This document shows positions 25,953-36,813 of a stretch of DNA of 64,000 nt, piece by piece. The DNA comes from Maritimibacter sp. REDSEA-S28_B5 (GTDB taxonomy: Bacteria; Pseudomonadota; Alphaproteobacteria; Rhodobacterales; Rhodobacteraceae), in the NCBI GenBank assembly GCA_001626765.1, contig LUOO01000007.1:51666-115665 (forward strand), given 5' to 3'. Under the pieces are notes generated by a model. The model had not been told where the DNA came from and did no database searches. It was given only the letters and a program-made list of their open reading frames with translations. The translations under genes and the position numbers were made by a program. Each line of letters opens with the position of its first letter. Positions within the stretch are counted from its first letter, which is position 1.

Positions 25953-26577
25953 GCGCGACCTCGACGGCTTCGGGCAGGTGGCGCAGCTCGCGACAGATCA
26001 TCGAGGCACTCCGGTACTCCTCTTCGTTTCCGTAACCCCATGTCACGGCAACGCTTGCCATGCCGTTAACCCGCGCGGCGTCGAAGTCGTGGTGCCGGTC
26101 GCCCACCATGACGCAGTCTGCGGCATCGGCACCCAGATCGGCCAGCGCATAGGCGAGCAGCTCGCCCTTGTCGTTGCGGGTGCCGTCAAGCTCGGGCCCG
26201 TATTCGCGGAACATATAGGGCGTGATCCCGAATTTCTCGGTGATCCGCGTCGCATAGGCATGGGGTTTCGCGGTCATTATGCAAAGCCGGTGCTTGGCGG
26301 AAAGCCGGTCCAGCACCTCATGCACCCCGTCGAAAGGCGCATTCTCGAACAGACCCACATCGGTGTAGCGTTCACGGTAGGCGGCAAGCGCGAGGTCCGG
26401 GTCCGATACGCCCAGCCGCGCGAAACTGTCGATCAGCGCCGGGCCGATCACCCATTTCAGCTCGTCTTCCTCGGGCGCAGGCAAGCCCAGCTTTTGCAGC
26501 GCGTGGATGACCGAGCGGGTGATGCCGGGCTTGGGGTCGGTGAGCGTGCCGTCGAGGTCGAGGAAAACCGTGCTCAT
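25939..26577 (-). CDS. HAD-superfamily phosphatase (phosphoglycolate phosphatase-like)
   Basis: A 212-aa HAD hydrolase with motif I FLDLDGTLTDP (nucleophile D near residue 6), motif II MTAKPH, a conserved Lys before the cap return and motif III MVGDRHHDFDAA. Cap type and length fit Gph/5'-nucleotidase-like phosphatases; the substrate is not predictable. The start at 26577 overlaps the DUF389 stop by 4 nt (ATGA), and the end overlaps NnrU, so it is embedded in the operon. Confidence 0.87.
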   Translation of the reverse strand: MSTVFLDLDGTLTDPKPGITRSVIHALQKLGLPAPEEDELKWVIGPALIDSFARLGVSDPDLALAAYRERYTDVGLFENAPFDGVHEVLDRLSAKHRLCIMTAKPHAYATRITEKFGITPYMFREYGPELDGTRNDKGELLAYALADLGADAADCVMVGDRHHDFDAARVNGMASVAVTWGYGNEEEYRSASMICRELRHLPEAVEVALGMD

Positions 26578-27575
26578 CCGAACCACATCCATCCATGTTC
26601 CGCGGCCAGCGTCGCCGCGCCCAGCACGGCGACGACCAAGACCGACGACCCCAGCGAAATCCGCATCGAGGTGCCGTAGTTCTGGCTTTCCCATTTCTTT
26701 GGCCGGATGCCCTTGAGAAAGAACACCGCCTGGGTGGCAAGGTTGATGGCCGCAATGTTGATGATCACGGTGGCAAAGGCGCGGACCGCCTGCACGTAGT
26801 TGCCGTTGCCCAGAAGCAGCCCGAAGGCGGCGAGCGGCGGCAGCAGCGCGGCCGCGACCATGACACCCACCAACCCCGAGGTCTGCCCGCCGGCCACCAT
26901 GAGCGCGGCCGCCGCGCCCGAGGCGAGCGGCAGCGCGACGGTCATCAGGCTGAGTTCGCCGGTATAGTCCAGCAGCGAGGATTCGCCGTTGAACGGGACG
27001 ATTAAGGACAGGACCACGCCCGCCACGATGGCCACCAGCAGCCCCGCGCCAAGTGCCCGGAGCGCGATGAGCATCAGCGGCACGGTGCCAATGGTAGTGG
27101 CAAAGGCAAAGGCGAGGATGGGACCAAGCAGCGGCGCGATGACCATGGCCCCGATGACGACCGGCACCTGATCCTGAATGAGCCCGATGGCCGCCACCAC
27201 GGTCGCGAGCGCGGTCATGATCAGGTAATCCGAGGTCAGCGCAGTCCCAGCCCGGATGTCGTTGTAGATTTCTTCGCGGGCGTTGGCGCTTTCGGCCTGC
27301 GCGACGCGCTCTTCCTCTTCCTCATCGGCCTCCGGCAGGCTCGCTTCGGTGGGAAGTGCATGGAGCGTCCAGCCCTTTCGGCCCTCCATCGCCTCGGAAA
27401 TCGCGTCGAGCACCTCTTGCAGATCGACCTTGTCCAGCGCGGCGATCACCGCCTGACGTCCGTCTTCGCCGGCGGGCATGCAATACCAGTTCTCTTCCGG
27501 CAGATCCTCGAAGCATTTGGTAATCGTTCCGATGTCGTCCTCGGAGGCGACGATCTGGATCAGGCGATCAGCCAT
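26574..27575 (-). CDS. TIGR00341/DUF389 family membrane protein
   Basis: A 333-aa protein with a soluble ACT-like N-terminal part (residues 1-85, MADRLIQIVASEDD) and about six membrane helices (LIMTALATVVAAIGLIQ, PVVIGAMVIAPLLGP and so on), the standard DUF389 layout. Function is unknown; transport or stress roles have been proposed for relatives. The start at 27575 is chosen because DUF389 proteins begin at this point; it overlaps the previous gene's end by 8 nt and fits the operon. Confidence 0.88.
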   Translation of the reverse strand: MADRLIQIVASEDDIGTITKCFEDLPEENWYCMPAGEDGRQAVIAALDKVDLQEVLDAISEAMEGRKGWTLHALPTEASLPEADEEEEERVAQAESANAREEIYNDIRAGTALTSDYLIMTALATVVAAIGLIQDQVPVVIGAMVIAPLLGPILAFAFATTIGTVPLMLIALRALGAGLLVAIVAGVVLSLIVPFNGESSLLDYTGELSLMTVALPLASGAAAALMVAGGQTSGLVGVMVAAALLPPLAAFGLLLGNGNYVQAVRAFATVIINIAAINLATQAVFFLKGIRPKKWESQNYGTSMRISLGSSVLVVAVLGAATLAAEHGWMWFG

Positions 27576-28005
27576 TCTTGCGGCCCTTGGCTTTCGGGCC
27601 GCCCTTGGGACCGCCTTTGCCCGAGGCGTCGTCACCTGCGGATTTGTCGTCCTCGAAGAAGGGCGTCATCTGGGCGACGATGACCGAGTTCTCCTCGAGC
27701 GCGCGCGCCATCAGCTCGCGCTCCTCCGCGGAAATGTCGTGGCCCATCTCGAGCCGCTCGTCGAGCGTGCCGTATCCGGTCACGTCCAGCGGCGCGAGGT
27801 CGGCCTGTTTCAGGATCGCGACGGTTTCGCGCACCGCCTCGGCCTCGTCCACGCCCGAGGCATAGCACATGAGCGCGGCGCCGGTGCTGCCTTCGGGCAG
27901 GCCGTCGTCCCTGTGCCGCCCCACCTCGACAAGCAGGGTATAGACCTGCTGCGGACGTTTCGGTTTCTTGACCTTCTCGGGCTTTTCTTCGGGCGCGTCG
28001 CTCAT
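27568..28005 (-). CDS. Hypothetical protein (Rhodobacteraceae-type, 145 aa)
   Basis: A 145-aa soluble protein with a lysine/proline-rich N-terminus, a central alpha/beta region (YTLLVEVGRHRDDGLPEG, ALMCYASGVDEAEAVRET) and a glycine/lysine-rich tail (GGPKGGPKAKGRKNG). No family is recognised. The ATG at 28005 has AGGAG 6 nt upstream. It lies between a broken antiporter and DUF389 in the same operon. The long read-through ORF covering this gene and the antiporter upstream is an artefact of the antiporter's frameshift. Confidence 0.78.
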   Translation of the reverse strand: MSDAPEEKPEKVKKPKRPQQVYTLLVEVGRHRDDGLPEGSTGAALMCYASGVDEAEAVRETVAILKQADLAPLDVTGYGTLDERLEMGHDISAEERELMARALEENSVIVAQMTPFFEDDKSAGDDASGKGGPKGGPKAKGRKNG

Positions 28006-28067
28006 CCGGTTCTCCTGACCTTTGGCCAAGAGGTGCCCGTCCGGGCGAGGGGAAGTCAAGCGCGGGG

Positions 28068-29031
28068 TCACCCCGCCGCCCCCGGTTTGGTCACTTCGAC
28101 GGCCACGGCGCTGGCGTAGATGATGAGCATGAGCAGGCTTTCGATCCCGATCCGCGCCGGTCCCTGCCGCTGCCGCAAGATCAGCCCCCCCAGAAGCACC
28201 GCGGTCAGCAACATCCCAGTGGCGAGCCAGTAAAGATCGCCCGTCCCCACTGCGTGAAACAGCGAGCCGTCGCGGTAAGCCACGTCGGAGAACACGAGGA
28301 ACAGGGTGTCGAAGGTGTTGCCGCCGATGATCCCGCCCACGGCAAGCTGCAACGCGCCCCGGCGCACGGCGACGAGTGTCGTGACAAGCTCGGGGATCGA
28401 GGTGACGACGGCGGTGATCAGGCTGCCCACGAGAGAGGACGACAGGGAAAACCGGGTGATGAACTGCCCGCCTGCCTGGCTGATGATCCATCCGGCACAG
28501 GCCATGGCGACGGCCAGCCCCGCAAAGATGATCGCGGGCCACGTGACCGGCTTGTCCGCGTCGTCGGCATCCTCGGGGTCGTCGTGGCGGGAACAGCACG
28601 ACCGACACCGGGTGGATGCCGAAATAGGCGATGTCGGGGCCGGACATGGCGGCGACAGGCAGGCTCAGGAGGATGATGAGCATCACCGCCTGAAACATGT
28701 TCGCAGGCTCGGCGGCAGCATGTTCGAGGTTCGCGCGACGATAAATCAAGTCCGCCAGTGCGAGGAACATGGTTTGCGCCGCGATCCCGCCCACGGCGTT
28801 CGAAAAGGCAAAGCTCGCATCCCCCTGCGCGGCGGCAGTGACCGAGACGACGACGCCCGACAGCGAGGTGGCGCCGCCAAGGATCAGCCCGCCCGCCAGC
28901 GCCTCGCCCATTCGGGTGCGGTCCGCGATCACGTCGGCCAGTTGCGTGGCCTTGATCGAGGCGGCGACGACGACGCCCCCCGCGACGGCGAAAAGGGCGA
29001 GAAGGGCGGGGAGCGGCAGGTCACTGAACAT
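28068..29031 (-). pseudogene. Frameshifted sodium:calcium antiporter-like gene
   Basis: The N-terminal half (29031 to about 28600) encodes a Na+/Ca2+ exchanger-type domain (GGLILGGATSLSGVVVSVTAA, ...GIHPVSVVLF). The C-terminal half (about 28590 to 28068) is in another frame and encodes the second exchanger repeat (SLITAVVTSIPELVTTLVAV, GGIIGGNTFDTLFLVFSDVAYRDGS in parts). In relatives a helix and loop follow HPVSVVLF; here the sequence jumps to HDDPEDADD, so roughly 10-25 codons appear deleted with loss of frame. Both repeats are needed for transport, so the gene is probably dead or mis-sequenced. Confidence 0.8.
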
Positions 29032-29070
29032 CGGAAGGCCAACCCGCGCTGGCCTCCGATGTTCCGCGGC

Positions 29071-30018
29071 TCAGGCGCCGGCGATCAGAACGCCGAGGTA
29101 GGCCAAGTAACCGGCGACCAGCACCGCGCCCTCGCCTCGGGTTATGCGCCACCCCGTCATCGCCACGACAATGAGCGCGGCAGTCGCGGCGAGCATGACC
29201 CAGATGTCGAGCCGCAAGATCTCGGGCGGCACGGTCAGGGGTGATACGAGCGCGGTGATCCCGAGGATGCCAAGGATGTTGAAGATGTTGGAGCCGACCA
29301 CGTTCCCAAAGGCCACGTCGCCCTCGCCCTTGCGCATGGCGATCACGCTGGTGACGAGCTCTGGCATCGAGGTGCCGATGGCAACGATGGTCAGCCCGAT
29401 CAGTGTTTCCGAAAGGCCCATCGCGCTCGCGATCCCCACGCTGCCGGTGACCAGGGCCTTGGCGGCAAGGATCGTGCCCGCAAGCCCGGCGACGGTGGTC
29501 AGAAGCGCCGGGATCGTTGCCATCGGCGCGGGTAGGTCGGCCTCGGCCGCGTAGACATCAGCCGCCTGCGGGCGGCGGCGTTCGGAGATCAGCGTGAACG
29601 CGAGGTAGCCGATGAGCATCGCGAACAGCAGCCCTCCCGCGGTCCGGTTCATCTCGCCCGACAGCACGACCCCCAGCGCGGCGAGCGAGGCGAGGGCGAG
29701 CACAAGGCCGTCGCGGCGGAACGCCTTCTTGTCCACCGCGATCACGCCCATCGAGGCTGCGATGCCGAGGATGAGCAGAATGTTCCCGATGTTGGACCCC
29801 ACGACGTTGCCCACCGCGATACCGGGCGAACCGATGGAGGCGGCCTGGAGCGAGGTGACAAGCTCCGGCGCCGAGGTGCCGAAGCCCACAAGAGTGAGGC
29901 CGATGACCATGGGCGACAGCCCGGCGGCCCGTGCCACCGCGACCGAGCCGCGCACAAGGAATTCACCGCCGATGAGCAGGCCGATCAGGCCGACGGCGAC
30001 AAGCACAAAGTCAAGCAT
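29071..30018 (-). CDS. Calcium/sodium antiporter (YrbG/CaCA family)
   Basis: A 315-aa inner-membrane exchanger with ten predicted helices in two inverted repeats. Both alpha-repeats are intact: [16 protein letters not shown] plus [16 protein letters not shown] (about residues 47-95), and [19 protein letters not shown] plus [17 protein letters not shown] (about 212-250). It should exchange Ca2+ for Na+ or H+. It lies 39 nt upstream of the broken exchanger gene, giving two adjacent exchangers in one operon. Confidence 0.92.
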   Translation of the reverse strand: MLDFVLVAVGLIGLLIGGEFLVRGSVAVARAAGLSPMVIGLTLVGFGTSAPELVTSLQAASIGSPGIAVGNVVGSNIGNILLILGIAASMGVIAVDKKAFRRDGLVLALASLAALGVVLSGEMNRTAGGLLFAMLIGYLAFTLISERRRPQAADVYAAEADLPAPMATIPALLTTVAGLAGTILAAKALVTGSVGIASAMGLSETLIGLTIVAIGTSMPELVTSVIAMRKGEGDVAFGNVVGSNIFNILGILGITALVSPLTVPPEILRLDIWVMLAATAALIVVAMTGWRITRGEGAVLVAGYLAYLGVLIAGA

Positions 30019-30143
30019 TTGGGGGAAGATCTCCGGTCACGCGGCAGGTTTCGCAAGGTGTATCAGGGCCGCGCCGACGACAGATGGATACGGAAAGGGC
30101 GGGAACAAGTGTCCCCGCCCCTCTGCGATGAAAATTAATCCGC

Positions 30144-30398
30144 TCACGTCGCCCGGCGGATCATCCGAGCCAGCGCAATCAGCAGGCAGGCGCCGATGAA
30201 GCCGATGACGAGTTGGCCAATCCAGCCGCCCAGCGTGCCGACGCCAAGCGCGAACAGGATGGCATTGAGGATCAGCGCGCCGCCGATGCCCAGGATGATG
30301 TTCATCAAAAGGCCCATGTTGGACTTCATGAATTGTTCGGCAAGCCAACCGGCGATGGCCCCGATGATGATGGCAGCGAACCAGCCAATACCCGTCAT
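30144..30398 (-). CDS. GlsB/YeaQ/YmgE family stress-associated membrane protein
   Basis: An 84-aa protein with three hydrophobic helices and the transglycosylase-associated-protein pattern (IIIGAIAGWLAEQFM, GLLMNIILGIGGALI, VIGFIGACLLIALARM). Members are induced by stress in several bacteria; function is unknown. The true start at 30398 has AGAGGAAAG upstream. An exact EcfG promoter lies at 30468-30492, making it a likely EcfG-regulon gene 19 kb from ecfG. Confidence 0.88.
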   Translation of the reverse strand: MTGIGWFAAIIIGAIAGWLAEQFMKSNMGLLMNIILGIGGALILNAILFALGVGTLGGWIGQLVIGFIGACLLIALARMIRRAT

Positions 30399-30467
30399 GT
30401 GTTCTTTCCTCTCGTGTCTGTGACCAGACCTCGTCCGTCGTCCGAGCCGTCCGGTATCCTGAGTGTG

Positions 30468-30492
30468 AACGCGCGTGAGCGGAACTGGTTCC
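30468..30492 (-). promoter_or_regulatory. EcfG-type promoter for the GlsB-family gene
   Basis: Minus strand GGAAC (30492-30488), 16-nt spacer, CGTT (30471-30468): exact consensus, 70 nt upstream of the start codon. Confidence 0.75.
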
Positions 30493-30665
30493 GCGTCCGA
30501 GGTCGGCAAAGGTCGAAGAGTCTGCGCAAACCGGCGGTTAGGACAGGGCCATCGAAATGGACGAGATCGGCCATATTACCAGCAGGATTGGCGGACACAA
30601 TTAACTGATTGGATAACTGAGTCGCCCATTAGGCGAGTCGCGAAAGTTTGTAAGGGTGTCGTTCA

Positions 30666-31707
30666 TTGGACCTGACGGTTTCGATGCAGTCTTTGAGTTT
30701 TTCGCTGACGTTGCCGACGATTTTCGGTAACAACGTCAACCACTTGCTCAATATCTTCGGCCCGCTGCAAACCGGGCTGTCGCTGGTGGATGAAACCGGG
30801 GTCTTCTATCTCGGCGAACAGTACACGATCGGTGGCCAGACCTTCGAGATGGTGGGATCCGGGTTTGCCCAGCCCGGCCTCGCCTTTGGGCCGCTGATCA
30901 TTCCCACCGGCTTCCCGGTTGACGTGATGATCATGCGCAACACGGGAACGGGTCAGTATTTCTTCGTCTATCCGAACGGAACGCCGAACATCCTCTCCGC
31001 CATCGCTCTGGTGACGAACACCAGTGCCCAGCCTTATTCTGCCTCGTTCGCCGGGGCGCCGCCGGTCTGTTTCGCCACCGGGACGATGATCGCGACACGG
31101 GCCGGGTTGAGGCCTGTCGAACTGGTTTCGCCGGGGGATCTCGTCTATTCGGTTTCTGGCGACCTGCGCCGGGTGCTCTGGACGGGCGGGCGCATGATCT
31201 CGCATCTGCCACCGGACCAACGGCCGATCTTGATCCGCGCCAACGCCATGGGGCGCGGGTTGCCATATCGCACGCTGCGCCTGTCGCCAAACCACAGGAT
31301 TGCTCTCCGCCTCGGAGGTGAGATCGTCTTTGGCCCGGCCAAGTCGTTTGTCGATCTGCCGAAGGTGCGGGCACAGAAGCGTGATGGGCCGGTGGGCTAT
31401 CATACGATCCTTCTCGACCGGCACGCGGCGATCCTGGCCGAGGGGCTGGGGGTCGAAAGCCTGCTCTTGGGCGACCAGGCCCGTGACGCGCTGGGCGAAC
31501 TGGCGCTGGCCGGGATCGCGCGCGTGCTCGGCTGCCGTGTCGAGGACCTGCCGGCCCGGTCCGAGGCGGTGCCTGCCGGACGGCTCTTGACCGCTGCGGA
31601 GACGCGGGCGCTGAGCGGTGAATGGGTCAGCAAAATGGCCTCGCAGAACACCCGCGAGGCCATCGGTATTGGCGCGGCGTTCCGCACCGGGTCGCGTCGC
31701 GCAGACC

Positions 31708-31730
<23 letters not shown>
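30666..31730 (+). CDS. Hint-domain protein, third copy
   Basis: A 354-aa protein. A beta-rich N-terminal domain of unknown family (residues 1-130) precedes a Hint_2 domain beginning at C135 ([19 protein letters not shown]). The LSPNHRIAL histidine block and [19 protein letters not shown] ending are shared with the two Hint proteins at 22-24.6 kb. The C-terminal about 90 residues are Arg/Ala-rich. The start is uncertain: TTG at 30666 has AAGGGTG 8 nt upstream, while ATG at 30684 has no clear ribosome site. Its 3' end overlaps dapD by 23 nt, tail to tail. Confidence 0.75.
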
Positions 31731-32535
<805 letters not shown>

Positions 32536-32640
32536 CGTCTCTCCCCGATTTTGGATTGCCGGAATTTGGCGGTTTTCGTCTGTTCGCGCCCGGCTATAGT
32601 GGGTCAAACCAGTCCGCGCAACGCGGCATAAAGGACGAGC

Positions 32641-33504
32641 ATGCCAGAAGACAGCCACCCGCCCAGCAATCGCGCCCATCCGTTTCGTGACAGTGAGGAG
32701 GATCGGCGCGCCGCGCACGAGACCCCCGATACCGCCCAGACGCGCAGTCCGACCTACCGGCTCGCCTTTGACGATCTGGACTTTCTCACGCGGGACGAAC
32801 TGCGTCCGGTGCGGCTTCAGCTCGAGCTGATGAAACCGGAACTCGTGATGAATGAGGCCGGGATCAAATCGACGGTGGTGATGTTCGGCGGTGCGCGGAT
32901 CCCTTCGCCCGACCAGGCGTCCAGGGCGCGAACCGAAACCCTGCGCGCCCTGTCGATATACTACGAAGAAGCGCGGATCTTCGCGAAGAAACTGACCGAG
33001 GAGGGGATGAAGTTTCCGCAGCTCGAAAAGGTCGTGGTGACCGGCGGCGGCCCCGGTGTGATGGAGGCAGGATCGCGCGGGGCTGCGGAAGCGGGCGGCG
33101 TGTCGATCGGGCTCAATATCGTGCTGCCGCACGAGCAGGCGCCCAACGAATACGTGACGCCGGAGCTGTGCTTCAACTTCCACTACTTCGCGATCCGCAA
33201 GATGCACTTCCTCATGCGGGCCGAGGCGATCGCGGTCTTCCCCGGCGGCTTCGGCACCCTCGACGAACTGTTCGAGGCGCTGACGCTGATCCAGACCGGG
33301 AGGATGCGGCAGGTGCCGGTCTTGCTGTTCGGGCGCAGTTTCTGGGAAACCATCGTCAACTGGGACGCGTTGGCGGATGCGGGCACGATTTCGCCCGACG
33401 ATCTGGCGTTGTTCCGTTTCGTCGAGACGGCGGACGAGGCCCTGGCCGCGATGGAGAACTGGGAAGGTAAGGGAGAAAAGCGCGGTGCCATCCCCGGACG
33501 TTGA
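32641..33504 (+). CDS. LOG family protein (TIGR00730, Rossmann fold nucleotide-binding)
   Basis: A 287-aa protein of the lysine-decarboxylase-like/LOG family, with nucleotide-binding motif GGARIPSP near residue 83, [17 protein letters not shown] near 130 and the active-site [12 protein letters not shown] at about 201-212. Some relatives are cytokinin-nucleotide phosphoribohydrolases and others nucleosidases; the substrate here is unknown. A disordered polar N-terminus of about 60 residues precedes the domain. It overlaps the downstream kinase-like gene by 20 nt. Confidence 0.87.
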   Translation: MPEDSHPPSNRAHPFRDSEEDRRAAHETPDTAQTRSPTYRLAFDDLDFLTRDELRPVRLQLELMKPELVMNEAGIKSTVVMFGGARIPSPDQASRARTETLRALSIYYEEARIFAKKLTEEGMKFPQLEKVVVTGGGPGVMEAGSRGAAEAGGVSIGLNIVLPHEQAPNEYVTPELCFNFHYFAIRKMHFLMRAEAIAVFPGGFGTLDELFEALTLIQTGRMRQVPVLLFGRSFWETIVNWDALADAGTISPDDLALFRFVETADEALAAMENWEGKGEKRGAIPGR

Positions 33505-34276
33505 GTTTGCCCATTTCTGGATCGCGCGCGGCGCGGTCGACGGCGCCCATGAGTGGGAGCCGCTCACGGGTGGCAACACCAACGAGACTTGGCGCGTGGG
33601 CGACCGGATCGTGAAGCGGTTTCGAGAGGGCGGCGAGACGCCGATCTTTGGCAACGACGTGCGGTCGGAACGGCTGGCGCTGACGGCGCTCGAGGGCACC
33701 GGGCTTGCCCCTGAGCTGATCGACGCCGAGGGCGACACGGTGGTCTATCGCCGGATCGAGGGCGAGGTCTGGCGGCCCGCGCATGGCGTCGAGGTCGTGG
33801 CGCAGGCACTGGCCGCCCTGCACGCGCAGCCGATCCCCGAGGGCCTGGCCCATGCCGACCTGCGCAAGGACGTGCTCGTGCAGCAGACGCTTACCATGTC
33901 GGGCAAGGTGCCGCCCGTTCCCGACGACCTGCCGCCCGCGCGCGAGGTGTTCCTGCATGGCGATGCCACCGCCGGGAATGCGCTGGTGACAGACGGGCGC
34001 GTGACCTTCATCGACTGGCAATGCCCGGCCTTCGGCGATGCGGCGGCGGATGTCGCGGTGTTCCTGTCACCCGCGATGCAGTGGATGTCGGGGAACAACC
34101 CGTTGACGGCGGAGGAGGTCGAGGGCTTTCTCGCCGCCTATGGCGATGCAGCGGTCGCCGATCGCTACCGCGCGCTCGCCCCGCTTTATGCGGCCCGGAT
34201 GCGCGCCTATTGCCGCTGGCGAGCCGCACGGGGCGACGAGGGCTATGGCAAGGCGTCGCTGCTCGAAGAGGTCTAG
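33485..34276 (+). CDS. Phosphotransferase (APH/choline kinase-like fold)
   Basis: A 263-aa small-molecule kinase-like protein with a glycine-rich start ([14 protein letters not shown]), catalytic loop HGDATAGN (H158, D160, N165) and metal-binding DWQ (D177). Choline/ethanolamine kinase or aminoglycoside-phosphotransferase-like; substrate unknown. The GTG at 33485 is chosen because AGGGAG lies 9 nt upstream and it begins where homology-like sequence starts; upstream in-frame sequence overlaps the LOG gene deeply. Translationally coupled to the LOG gene. Confidence 0.8.
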   Translation: MPSPDVEFAHFWIARGAVDGAHEWEPLTGGNTNETWRVGDRIVKRFREGGETPIFGNDVRSERLALTALEGTGLAPELIDAEGDTVVYRRIEGEVWRPAHGVEVVAQALAALHAQPIPEGLAHADLRKDVLVQQTLTMSGKVPPVPDDLPPAREVFLHGDATAGNALVTDGRVTFIDWQCPAFGDAAADVAVFLSPAMQWMSGNNPLTAEEVEGFLAAYGDAAVADRYRALAPLYAARMRAYCRWRAARGDEGYGKASLLEEV

Positions 34277-34330
34277 CGGGCTGCGCTGACGTATCCGTTG
34301 ACAGGACTGCGCTTTGCGCAGGTAGGTCTT

Positions 34331-34452
34331 GCGCCTTTTTGCCTCCGGCAAAAGAGGCGCGGTCTTGGGAGGGCATCGCCATTGTCTCTCGGACCAATGG
34401 CGCGCCCATGGCGATCCTCCCAAACCCTCCCGAAGTATTTATGAAGCAGTGA
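34331..34452. repeat. Paired palindromes between convergent genes (possible Rhodobacteraceae intergenic repeat)
   Basis: Two hairpins fill the gap before ubiB. The first, 34331-34360, has arms GCGCC-TTTTTGCC and GGCAAAA-GAGGCGC with one bulge. The second, 34365-34423, has outer arms TTGGGAGG...ATCGCCAT and ATGGCGATCCTCCCAA. The tail 'CCTCCCGAAGTATTTATGAA' resembles the CTCCGGCGGG.GTATTT motif at 45081. It could act as a bidirectional terminator. Confidence 0.55.
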
Positions 34453-34455
34453 AGC

Positions 34456-35985
34456 CTAGAGGAGTTCCGCGATGGCCACGGCGATGAGCGCGATGGAGCC
34501 GCCAAGCGCGAAGTAGCCCATGGCGCGCAGCGGGCGTGCACGGTCGAGCTCGCGCGGCGGGGTCGATTGCTTTATCAGTTGTGCCTCGGCGATGTCGGGC
34601 AGACGCGGCGCGAAGCGGGCGAGGACGCGCAGGGTCTTTGCGAGGTCCGAGAGCATCGCCTTGGGGCCAATGGCGCCTGCGACGTAGTCCTCGACCACGG
34701 GCTGGGCCACCTGCCAGATGTTGATCGAGGGATTGAGCGAGCGCGCGACGCCTTCGACGATGACCATGGTGCGTTGAAGATGGATAAGCTCGGTGCGGGT
34801 CTGCATCCCGAAGCGTTCGGTGACCTCGAAGAGGTAGGACAGGAGCCGGCCCATCGAGATATGAGTGGCGTCCATACCGAAGATCGGCTCGCCAACTGCG
34901 CGCAGCGCGCGGGCAAATTCCTCGACATCCTTGTCGGCGGGCACGTAGCCCGCTTCGAAATGCACCTCGGCGACGCGGCGGTAGTCGCGTTTGATGAAGC
35001 CGTAGAGGATTTCGGCATAGACCCGGCGGGTGTATTCGTCGATCCGCCCCATGATCCCGAAGTCGATGGCGAGGATGTCGCCATTGGGCGCGATCTTGAG
35101 GTTGCCCTGATGCATGTCGCCGTGAAAGAGGCCGTCGCGCAGGGCGTGGGACAGGAAAAGATGCAGGATGCGGTTCCCGATCGCCTCGAAGTCGAGGCCG
35201 GAGGCGCGCAGGGTCGTGAGGTCGTTGGCCGGGATGCCCTCGACCCAGTCCATCGTCATCACCCGGCGGGACGAGTGGTTCCAGTAGACCCGAGGCACGA
35301 CGAAGCCCGCGTCATCCGCCGTGTTCTCGGCGAACTCCGAGGCCGAGGAGGCCTCTAACCGCAGGTCCAGCTCGCCCATCACCACGTTTTCGAAATGCTG
35401 GATCACGTCCTGCGGACGCAGGCGGCGGGTCTGGGGCAGCAGGAACTCGATCACCGCAGCCGAGAAGTGGAAGGCGTCGAGGTCGGTGCGGAAGGCGCGC
35501 TCGATCCTCGGGCGCAGGACCTTGACCGCGACCTCCTGCCCGGTCGCGCGCAGCGTTGCCTTGTGGACCTGCGCGATCGATGCGGCGGCGATGGGGCCGG
35601 AGAAATCCGAGAAAATGTCGTCCACCTTCACGCCCAGTTCCCGCTCGATGGTGGCGCGGGCGACGGCGGTGGGGAAGGGGTCGAGCTTGTCCTGCAGGTA
35701 GGTCAGTTGTTCGGCCATTGCGGGCCCGACCACATCGGGGCGGGTCGACAGGATCTGGCCGAATTTCACATAGGCCGGTCCCAATGCGGTGATCGCGCGG
35801 GTCACGGGTGGCAGCGCCGGGTCGCCACGTTTGCCGAGCCAGGCAAAGGTCCAGGACACCGTGCGTGCCGTCACGCGCATGAGCGGCGGGGCCTGCATCG
35901 CGTCGAGCATCTCGCCTAGGGCACCCGTGCGGGCAAAGGTGGCGCCCGTGACGATCAGGCGCCAGATATTGATCGGTCCGCGCAT
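34456..35985 (-). CDS. ubiB: Ubiquinone biosynthesis protein UbiB (ABC1/ADCK kinase-like)
   Basis: Atypical kinase/ATPase required for ubiquinone synthesis, membrane-anchored. The 509-aa protein has the KxGQ signature in AYVKFGQILSTRP (near residue 72), the AAAS loop (GPIAAASIAQVHKA), catalytic region HGDMHQGNLKI and DFGIMGRID, and a C-terminal membrane helix (YFALGGSIALIAVAIAELL). Its start codon overlaps the ubiE stop by 1 nt, so it is translated from a ubiE-ubiB transcript. Confidence 0.95.
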   Translation of the reverse strand: MRGPINIWRLIVTGATFARTGALGEMLDAMQAPPLMRVTARTVSWTFAWLGKRGDPALPPVTRAITALGPAYVKFGQILSTRPDVVGPAMAEQLTYLQDKLDPFPTAVARATIERELGVKVDDIFSDFSGPIAAASIAQVHKATLRATGQEVAVKVLRPRIERAFRTDLDAFHFSAAVIEFLLPQTRRLRPQDVIQHFENVVMGELDLRLEASSASEFAENTADDAGFVVPRVYWNHSSRRVMTMDWVEGIPANDLTTLRASGLDFEAIGNRILHLFLSHALRDGLFHGDMHQGNLKIAPNGDILAIDFGIMGRIDEYTRRVYAEILYGFIKRDYRRVAEVHFEAGYVPADKDVEEFARALRAVGEPIFGMDATHISMGRLLSYLFEVTERFGMQTRTELIHLQRTMVIVEGVARSLNPSINIWQVAQPVVEDYVAGAIGPKAMLSDLAKTLRVLARFAPRLPDIAEAQLIKQSTPPRELDRARPLRAMGYFALGGSIALIAVAIAELL

Positions 35986-36731
35986 CAGATCTTCCAGCCA
36001 GAGTGCAGCGCGGCGATGCCCATGGTGAGATTGCGGTAGCTGACCTGTTCGAACCCCGCCGTGCGAATCATGGACGCAAACCTCTCCTGGTCAGGGAACT
36101 GGCGGATCGATTCCACGAGATACTGGTAGCTTTCCGAATCGTTCGCGATGACCTTGCCCATCTTGGGGATCACGTTGAAGGAATAGAGGTCGTAGGCCTT
36201 CTGCATCAGCTCGTTCGGAATCTGGCTGAATTCCAGCACCATGAGCCGGCCACCGGGTTTCAGCACGCGAAACGCTTCGGACAGAGCGTCGGGGATGCGG
36301 GTCACGTTCCGGATGCCGAAGCTGATGGTGTAGACGTCGAAACTGTTGGCCTCAAACGGGAGCGCCATGGCGTCGCCCACAACCCAATCGAGGCTCCCTG
36401 CCATCTGTTCGGCTTCCGCCCGCTTGCGGCCCTCGATCAGCATCCCCTCGGTCATGTCGCAGACCGTGGCATGGGCCCCCGGCGCGCGTTTGAGGTAACG
36501 GAACGCCACGTCGCCCGTGCCGCCCGCGACATCGAGCAGTTTCGTCCCCGGACGCGGCGCGAGCCAGTCCATCATCGCGTCCTTCCAGATGCGGTGAATG
36601 CCCATGCTCATCACGTCGTTCATGATGTCGTATTTCGAGGCGACATTGGTGAACACGCCATGGACCATCCCGGCCTTCTGGTCTTCGTCAACGGTCTGGA
36701 AGCCGAAGTGGGTGGTTTTCTGGTCCGACAT
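35985..36731 (-). CDS. ubiE: Ubiquinone/menaquinone C-methyltransferase UbiE
   Basis: SAM-dependent C-methylation of 2-polyprenyl-6-methoxy-1,4-benzoquinol. The 248-aa product has the family start ([21 protein letters not shown], read in parts), SAM motif [14 protein letters not shown] (about 65-77) and the UbiE motif [13 protein letters not shown] (near 145). Normal length. First gene of ubiE-ubiB, divergent from mutM. Confidence 0.97.
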   Translation of the reverse strand: MSDQKTTHFGFQTVDEDQKAGMVHGVFTNVASKYDIMNDVMSMGIHRIWKDAMMDWLAPRPGTKLLDVAGGTGDVAFRYLKRAPGAHATVCDMTEGMLIEGRKRAEAEQMAGSLDWVVGDAMALPFEANSFDVYTISFGIRNVTRIPDALSEAFRVLKPGGRLMVLEFSQIPNELMQKAYDLYSFNVIPKMGKVIANDSESYQYLVESIRQFPDQERFASMIRTAGFEQVSYRNLTMGIAALHSGWKI

Positions 36732-36813
36732 GGTGTGCGCCTCGTTCTGGTCTGCTTGGGGATATAGGGCTTTGAGGCAAACGACAAATAGCTATCGGTC
36801 GCAGGGAGGAGAA

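Noticed and set aside
27568..29031. A single 487-codon protein covering the antiporter and the 145-aa hypothetical
   Set aside because: It arises only because the antiporter frameshift throws translation into the frame of the next gene; the downstream gene has its own AGGAG and ATG at 28005.
32641..33504. Cytokinin-producing LOG enzyme
   Set aside because: Family membership is clear but substrate use cannot be inferred, and nothing else points to plant-hormone synthesis.
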